Source: Solobacterium sp. (GTDB taxonomy: Bacteria > Bacillota_I > Bacilli_A > Erysipelotrichales > Erysipelotrichaceae). From it: a DNA stretch of 36,354 bases. Below the pieces are notes generated by a model. It was not told the origin of the DNA. It searched no databases and worked only from the letters and a program-made list of their open reading frames with translations. This document shows positions 31,700 to 36,354 of the stretch, in pieces. The stretch spans positions 1 through 36,354 of the forward strand of contig JAFWFE010000004.1 in the NCBI GenBank assembly GCA_017512555.1. The letters run 5' to 3'. Each line of letters begins with the position of its first letter. Position 1 is the first letter of the stretch. The position numbers and the translations under genes were made by a program.

Positions 31700-32122
31700 A
31701 TGGGCTTAATGGATAAAATGAAGAACTTTATTGCACCGGCAGACGATGAATACGAAGACGATGAAGTCACGGAAGAAATCGAATATCGTCCCAGTGAAAC
31801 AAAACCGCTCAGTAAGTACGAAGAAACAAATAATGCCAAGGTCCGCAATACAGTGAATGCGGATACCAAGATGGTATTGTTTGAACCGCGTACTTTGGAA
31901 GAAGCAGAAGAAATCGCTGCGCATCTCAAGCAGAGACAGGCTGTTGTAGTCAACCTGCACAGACTGCAGAGAGAATATGCACAGAGAACGATGGACTTCC
32001 TGACAGGCGCGGTATTCGCATTGGATGGCAAGATCCAGAAGATCGGACACAATGTGATTCTTTGTTCACCAAAGTCTATCGGTGTTGACGGAGAAATCTC
32101 GCTTGACAACGGCGACGAATAA
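31700..32122 (+). CDS. sepF: Cell division protein SepF
   Basis: SepF binds FtsZ and the membrane and helps anchor and shape the Z-ring in Gram-positive bacteria. The N-terminal amphipathic membrane helix ('MGLMDKMKNFIAP'), an acidic disordered linker (about 15-50) and the SepF domain ('FEPRTLEEAEEIAAHLKQRQAVVVNL', 'RTMDFLTGAVFALDGKIQKIGHNVILCSP') are in order. 140 aa is normal. GGAGG precedes the ATG. It leads the sepF-ylmH-divIVA-ileS cluster found in many Firmicutes; ftsA and ftsZ are not in the window. Confidence 0.95.
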   Translation: MGLMDKMKNFIAPADDEYEDDEVTEEIEYRPSETKPLSKYEETNNAKVRNTVNADTKMVLFEPRTLEEAEEIAAHLKQRQAVVVNLHRLQREYAQRTMDFLTGAVFALDGKIQKIGHNVILCSPKSIGVDGEISLDNGDE

Positions 32123-32855
32123 TCATCCGGATTATATACAGTTACTAGTACATCTGCGGGATCTGCAGAGACAATCGGAAATTCAGTACAGACATACCGA
32201 ATCGGGTTTTCTTAGTGAAGAAGAACAGGCATATGTCATGCGTGAATTCCCGGAAGGAGACCGGATACGCTATGACGGCGGATATCCCGGAGCCAGAAAA
32301 AAGAAAGTCATTTTTCTCAGAGATGAGGAAGATGACTTTTCTGATATTGTATGCATACAGGCAGAAGTAGATGACAGATTCCGTAAGATCGGACACCGGG
32401 ATATACTTGGTTCCCTGATGAGCCTGCAAATCGACCGCCGAAGTTTCGGGGATCTCTGGATCCGTGACGGAAAGATCAATATCTATACTTCGGAAGCCAT
32501 GGCCAGATTCCTGATTGATCATCTGATCCGGATTGCCAACCTGAATGTGTCCTTTGCGGTTACCGATGAACACCCTGTACAGGAGTTTCAGTATGAACGA
32601 CTGGAACTGGTAATTGCGGGTCTGCGCGCAGATGCGGTAACAGCCGCGTTAGCTCATGTAAGCCGCAGTGAGGCGCAGGAGATGATCCGCAGGGGACTTG
32701 TACAATTCAACCATGTCACGCTTGTCGATGTGGATGAAGTGTGCAATAATAACTGTACGATTTCTATCCGAGGAACCGGGCGTTTTACCTATGTGCAGGT
32801 ACTCCGGGAGACCAGAAAAGGCAGAATCGTAGCGGAATTTCTGAAATCAGTATAG
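32103..32855 (+). CDS. ylmH: YlmH family S4-domain RNA-binding protein
   Basis: YlmH has an N-terminal alpha/beta RNA-binding part and a C-terminal S4 domain; recent work links it to rescue of stalled ribosomes. The S4 domain is 'LAHVSRSEAQEMIRRGLVQFNHVTLVDVDEVC' followed by 'ISIRGTGRFTYVQVLRETRKGRIV'; the middle contains 'GHRDILGSLMSLQIDRRSFGDLWI', typical of the family. I place the start at TTG 32103 (250 aa) because GGAG sits about 9 nt upstream; GTG 32082 and TTG 32085 are further in-frame options with poorer sites. The start lies 20 nt inside sepF, so the genes overlap in different frames. Confidence 0.88.
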   Translation: MTTATNNHPDYIQLLVHLRDLQRQSEIQYRHTESGFLSEEEQAYVMREFPEGDRIRYDGGYPGARKKKVIFLRDEEDDFSDIVCIQAEVDDRFRKIGHRDILGSLMSLQIDRRSFGDLWIRDGKINIYTSEAMARFLIDHLIRIANLNVSFAVTDEHPVQEFQYERLELVIAGLRADAVTAALAHVSRSEAQEMIRRGLVQFNHVTLVDVDEVCNNNCTISIRGTGRFTYVQVLRETRKGRIVAEFLKSV

Positions 32856-32868
32856 AAGGGAGAAGCTC

Positions 32869-33351
32869 ATGACATCATCCAAACCGACATTTCGAGTCAT
32901 GAAAAACGGTTATGATCGGTTCGCTGTAGATGATGCCATAGAGAAGTACGCGGCTCAGACAGAGGAACTGGAACGAAGAGTTCTTTTGTATCAGAATCAG
33001 CTGGCTGAGGCAGAGAAGAGGCTTCAGGAACTGCAGGTACAATATAGATCACTGGAGAGCACTTCGGATGCGGAGAGGCAGGCGGCAGAGAATATCGCCA
33101 GGCTGTCACTCAGGGAAGCCAACGAGATCATCTCTACCGCCCAGCAGAATGCAGATCTGATCGTACACCAGGCACTGGTTACGGCAAGAGAGATACTGAC
33201 AGAACTTTCAAGATTATATAACGATGCGGATTCGGTGAAGGGAATCACCAGAGAAAAACTACTGGCGCTGATCCGGGAACTGGATGAATTCCAGCTTCCG
33301 AAGATGCCGGATCTGTCATGGCTGATTGAAGCCGAGAAGAGAATGCGTTGA
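32869..33351 (+). CDS. divIVA: DivIVA domain protein
   Basis: DivIVA-type proteins sense negative membrane curvature at septa and poles. The N-terminal domain reads 'FRVMKNGYDRFAVDDAIEKYAAQTEELERRV' (family pattern F....GYD..EVD.FL), followed by coiled coil to about residue 125 with heptad character, and a short C-terminal part 'QLPKMPDLSWLIEAEKRMR'. 160 aa is typical of the shorter members. It could also be a GpsB-like or other paralogue, but position after ylmH favours DivIVA. The gene is followed by the T-box leader without a terminator. Confidence 0.87.
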   Translation: MTSSKPTFRVMKNGYDRFAVDDAIEKYAAQTEELERRVLLYQNQLAEAEKRLQELQVQYRSLESTSDAERQAAENIARLSLREANEIISTAQQNADLIVHQALVTAREILTELSRLYNDADSVKGITREKLLALIRELDEFQLPKMPDLSWLIEAEKRMR

Positions 33352-33354
33352 TCA

Positions 33355-33537
33355 GGACACGTCTTAACGGGAAAAGTATAGAGAGCCTGTGGGTGGTGCA
33401 AACAGGACCGGAACCGTGAAAGAATATCACCTGTGAGCAATCGTAGTTACTGCGTTAAAGTATATTGAGGGCATGGGGTTAACCCCGTGAACTAAGGTGG
33501 TACCGCGTGTAAAGCGTCCTTAGATGGACGCTTTTTC
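33355..33537 (+). promoter_or_regulatory. T-box riboswitch for ileS (isoleucine specifier)
   Basis: The T-box signature AAGGTGGTACCGCG is at 33494-33507. Stem I contains the distal loop GGTGGTGCAAACAGG (33392-33406 region) and the specifier loop GAATATCACC with codon ATC (33426-33428) for isoleucine. Antiterminator arms CTAAGG (33492-33497) and CCTTAG (33518-33523) compete with the terminator AAAGCGTCC (33511-33519) / GGACGCTTT (33526-33534) and its T tract. Uncharged tRNA-Ile would favour ileS expression. Confidence 0.95.
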
Positions 33538-33555
33538 CATGAAGGAGGAAAGAAT

Positions 33556-36288
33556 ATGGACTATAAGAATACGCTGGAAATGCCGAGAACTGACTTTGAG
33601 ATGAGAGGTAATCTGGCAAAGAAAGAACCGGGAATTCTTGAACAGTGGGAGAAGAATGATTACTACCACCAGTTCCTGGCAAGACATGAGGGAGAGAAAG
33701 CCTATACGCTTCATGACGGCCCTCCGTACGCAAACGGAGATCTTCATGCGGGTACGGCAATGAACCGTATCATCAAGGACTTTATCATCCGTACACATGC
33801 GATGAGCGGATACTATACACCATTCTTTCCGGGATGGGATACCCACGGCTTACCGATTGAGAACGCAATCCAGAAACTCGGTGTAGACCGCAAGAAATTA
33901 TCACCGGCAGACTTCCGTTCCCAGTGTGAAGCATACGCAAAAAAACAGATTGCCCAGCAGATGGCTACGGAGAAGCGTCTGGGACAGATTGCGGACTATG
34001 AACATCCGTATGTGACACTGGATAAACATTTTGAGGCCAGACAGATCCGTGCGTTTGAGAAGATGGCTCTGGATGGATTTATCTTCCAGGGATTAAAACC
34101 AATCTACTGGTCACCGTATAACGAAACCGCAATCGCAGACTCTGAAATCATTTATAAGGATGTCAAGGATGCGACGATCTATCTGAAGTTCAAGGTTATT
34201 GACGGTAAAGGTATTCTGGATACCGATGATTATTTCGTCATCTGGACAACAACACCGTGGACGATTCCCGCAAACCAGGCTGTCGCACTGAACAAGGATC
34301 TTACCTATGCGGAAGTACAGACAGAGAAGGGTAAACTGATTATGGTGGATTCCCTGGTAGATTCCCTGTTGGCCAAATTCCAGCTGGAGAACCAGGGTGT
34401 ACTCCGTACCTTCAAGGGCAGTGAATTAGAGTATGTGACCTATCACCATGTCGTATTAGACAAAGAATGTGTTGTCATCAACGCGGACTATGTCTCTGAC
34501 GTGGATGGTACAGGCTGTGTACATATCGCCGGCGGTCATGGCCTGGATGACTACTATGCGCTGATGGAATACGGTATTGGTCCGATCTGTACCGTAGATG
34601 AACGCGGGTATATGAATGAAGCCGCAGGACATTATCAGGGACTGACTTTTGAGGACTGTTCCAAGCAGATCATTACGGATACCAACGCAAACGGCAGTCT
34701 GCTGGCAGTAGAAACCGTAGTTCACAGTTATCCGCACGATGATCGTCTGAAGAAGAAGGTCATCTTCCGTGCTGCCAAGCAGTGGTTCTGTTCCATCGAG
34801 AAGATCCGCGCAGAGCTTCTGGACCAGATCTCCAATCATGTCACATGGCATAACGAATGGGGTCAGATCCGTATGCACAACATGATCAAGGATCGTGGTG
34901 ACTGGTGTATCTCCAGACAGAGATTATGGGGTGTTCCGATTCCGATCTTCTATTGTGAAGATGGTACACCGATCATGGAAAAAGTAGTCTTTGACCATGT
35001 CGCAGATCTCTTTGACGAATATGGATCCAACGTATGGTTTGAACGTGAAGCGAAAGATCTTCTTCCGGAAGGTTATACCAACGAGAAGTCTCCGAACGGT
35101 ATCTTCACCAAGGAATCCGATATTATGGATGTCTGGTTTGATTCCGGTTCTTCCTGGAATGAACTGATTGCGCGTGGTGACAATTATCCGTGTGATCTCT
35201 ATTTTGAGGGTTCTGACCAGTACCGCGGATGGTTTAACTCATCCATGATCGTAGCTACGGCAGTTACCGGTATAGCACCGTACAAGGAAGTACTGTCCCA
35301 TGGGTATGTCTGTGACTCCAACGGTGAGAAGATGTCCAAGTCTGTGGGTAACGTTGTTGACCCGAGAGATATCATCAAGACCAACGGCGCGGATGTACTG
35401 CGTCTTTGGGCGATGACTTCCGACTATAAACAGGATCTGCGTCTGGGTGATGCGAATATCAAGCAGGTCTCCGAACAGTACCGTAAGATCCGCAATACCT
35501 TCCGTTTCCTGTTGGGAAATATCAATCCGGAAGACTTTGATCCGAAGAAGGATATGGTTCCTTACGAAGATCTGGAACCTGTGGATAAGTATATTCTTGT
35601 CCAGCTGGATGAAGTGAACGCGAAAGTACGTGAAGATGTCCTGAAGTATGACTATGTGGATGCGAATAAGGTTCTGATGAACTTCATGGTCAATGAACTG
35701 AGTTCTTATTATTGTGACTTTACCAAGGATATCCTCTACTGTAATGACCGTGAGGATCACCGCAGACGTCAGGTACAGACCGTGTACTGGACAGCTTGTG
35801 ATGTGCTGGTAAAACTGTGGGCACCGTTCCTGGTCTATACCGCAGAAGAGATCTGGAATCATTTCAACGATGATGAAGAACCTTCTGTACACTATACCCA
35901 CTATCCGGAAGTACAGAACTATGCGGATGCGGAAGAAGTGAAGAATACATTTGGACAGCTGATGGAGATCCGCAATGTCGTACTGAAAGCTCTGGAAGAA
36001 GAAAGAAGCGAGAAACGTATTGCCAGCGCGCAGGAAGCTTGTGTGACCCTGACCGTACCGGCAGCGCAGAAAGAACTTCTGGAAAAGACCATGGGTGATG
36101 CGGCGGCACAGTGGCTGATCGTATCCAAGGTTGTTCTGGAAGCAGGAGAAGAAGTACAGGCAGTGGTAACGAAGGCTCCGGGTGTGAAGTGCCCGCGCTG
36201 CTGGAATTACAGCGAACAGGCGGATGCGGAAGGATTATGCCCGCGCTGCCAGAGTGTGATGTACAAGCGTGTAGAAAGCACGAGATAA
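33556..36288 (+). CDS. ileS: Isoleucyl-tRNA synthetase
   Basis: Class I synthetase that charges tRNA-Ile and edits valine. N-terminal 'LHDGPPYANGDLHAGTAMNRIIKDF' includes the HIGH-equivalent, which here reads HAGT (residues 64-67), so the last His is Thr. 'PGWDTHGLPIE', the editing domain with 'VIWTTTPWTIPANQAVA', 'WCISRQRLWGVPIPIFYCEDG', KMSKS (592-596) and the C-terminal zinc motif 'CPRCWNYSEQADAEGLCPRC' are all intact. 910 aa is normal for the bacterial type. GGAGG precedes the ATG. Expression is controlled by the T-box in front. The gene ends in a strong terminator. Confidence 0.95.
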   Translation: MDYKNTLEMPRTDFEMRGNLAKKEPGILEQWEKNDYYHQFLARHEGEKAYTLHDGPPYANGDLHAGTAMNRIIKDFIIRTHAMSGYYTPFFPGWDTHGLPIENAIQKLGVDRKKLSPADFRSQCEAYAKKQIAQQMATEKRLGQIADYEHPYVTLDKHFEARQIRAFEKMALDGFIFQGLKPIYWSPYNETAIADSEIIYKDVKDATIYLKFKVIDGKGILDTDDYFVIWTTTPWTIPANQAVALNKDLTYAEVQTEKGKLIMVDSLVDSLLAKFQLENQGVLRTFKGSELEYVTYHHVVLDKECVVINADYVSDVDGTGCVHIAGGHGLDDYYALMEYGIGPICTVDERGYMNEAAGHYQGLTFEDCSKQIITDTNANGSLLAVETVVHSYPHDDRLKKKVIFRAAKQWFCSIEKIRAELLDQISNHVTWHNEWGQIRMHNMIKDRGDWCISRQRLWGVPIPIFYCEDGTPIMEKVVFDHVADLFDEYGSNVWFEREAKDLLPEGYTNEKSPNGIFTKESDIMDVWFDSGSSWNELIARGDNYPCDLYFEGSDQYRGWFNSSMIVATAVTGIAPYKEVLSHGYVCDSNGEKMSKSVGNVVDPRDIIKTNGADVLRLWAMTSDYKQDLRLGDANIKQVSEQYRKIRNTFRFLLGNINPEDFDPKKDMVPYEDLEPVDKYILVQLDEVNAKVREDVLKYDYVDANKVLMNFMVNELSSYYCDFTKDILYCNDREDHRRRQVQTVYWTACDVLVKLWAPFLVYTAEEIWNHFNDDEEPSVHYTHYPEVQNYADAEEVKNTFGQLMEIRNVVLKALEEERSEKRIASAQEACVTLTVPAAQKELLEKTMGDAAAQWLIVSKVVLEAGEEVQAVVTKAPGVKCPRCWNYSEQADAEGLCPRCQSVMYKRVESTR

Positions 36289-36293
36289 AGGGT

Positions 36294-36320
36294 AAGGACG
36301 GTTTTATGCCGTCCTTTTTC
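36294..36320 (+). terminator. Intrinsic terminator after ileS
   Basis: Perfect 8-bp stem AAGGACGG (36294-36301) / CCGTCCTT (36309-36316) with a 7-nt loop and T tract. Confidence 0.9.
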
Positions 36321-36331
36321 AGGGAGGAAAT

Positions 36332-36354
36332 ATGAAAGTATTGAATTTTGGATC
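36332..36354 (+). CDS. Start of a gene, probably PfkB-type sugar kinase (partial)
   Basis: ATG at 36332 with AGGGAGGAAA just upstream; eight residues, MKVLNFGS, are visible before the window ends. This opening strand and FGS is typical of PfkB/ribokinase-family kinases (usual continuation LNIDYVY), but eight residues do not prove it. Confidence 0.5.

Noticed and set aside
1..36354. CRISPR array, prophage, insertion sequence or integron
   Set aside because: No regularly spaced direct repeats, integrase, transposase or terminal repeats are visible on either strand.

Overview
The window reads as chromosomal DNA of a Gram-positive, strictly fermentative Firmicute. Supporting signs are SepF and DivIVA, a T-box leader in front of ileS, a Rex regulator with operators, the tsaE-tsaB-rimI-tsaD cluster followed by a YdiF-type ABC-F gene as in Bacillus, a genomically encoded CCA on the tRNA, and strong GGAGG ribosome binding sites. 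Base composition is intermediate rather than AT-rich. I lean towards the Erysipelotrichia, but that is inference from gene content and not proven by any single sequence.

Layout: 1-552 is the end of an rRNA operon (23S 3' end, 5S, terminator). 590-1153 holds two leftward small genes (an 8-cysteine 58-aa protein and a PH-like protein). 1241-8993 runs rightward: t6A modification genes tsaE, tsaB and tsaD with rimI, then rex, asnS, an ABC-F ATPase and a PPi-type phosphofructokinase. 9081-14795 is metabolic: a double flavodoxin-fold protein, a convergent aldo/keto reductase, a CPBP membrane protease, an amidohydrolase-fold protein that has lost its metal ligands, and a fucO-like iron alcohol dehydrogenase preceded by a near-perfect Rex operator. 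14905-22484 is peptidase-rich: a SUKH protein, M19 dipeptidase, a leftward operon of DUF5058 membrane protein, second membrane protein and anchored M20 peptidase, then M28 and S10-type peptidases. A tRNA-Ser(CGA) follows. 22831-31585 is an Ami/Opp-type oligopeptide ABC transporter operon ending in a membrane-anchored, apparently degenerate ApbE-fold protein. 31700-36354 is the division and translation cluster sepF-ylmH-divIVA, T-box, ileS and the first codons of a probable sugar kinase.

The main discovery candidates lie in the oligopeptide operon. The lipoprotein OppA appears to be a circular permutation: the segment that normally closes the family-5 binding-protein fold at the C-terminus sits directly behind the lipobox, and the protein stops where that segment would normally begin. 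The OppD ATPase carries roughly 240 extra residues, including a long predicted coiled coil, between Walker A and the Q-loop, while its partner OppF has the normal spacing. Two strong hairpins separate oppA from the permease genes. With the local peptidases and the uncharacterised DUF5058 operon this looks like a peptide-scavenging region. Rex sites at both rex and the alcohol dehydrogenase form a small redox regulon visible inside the window.
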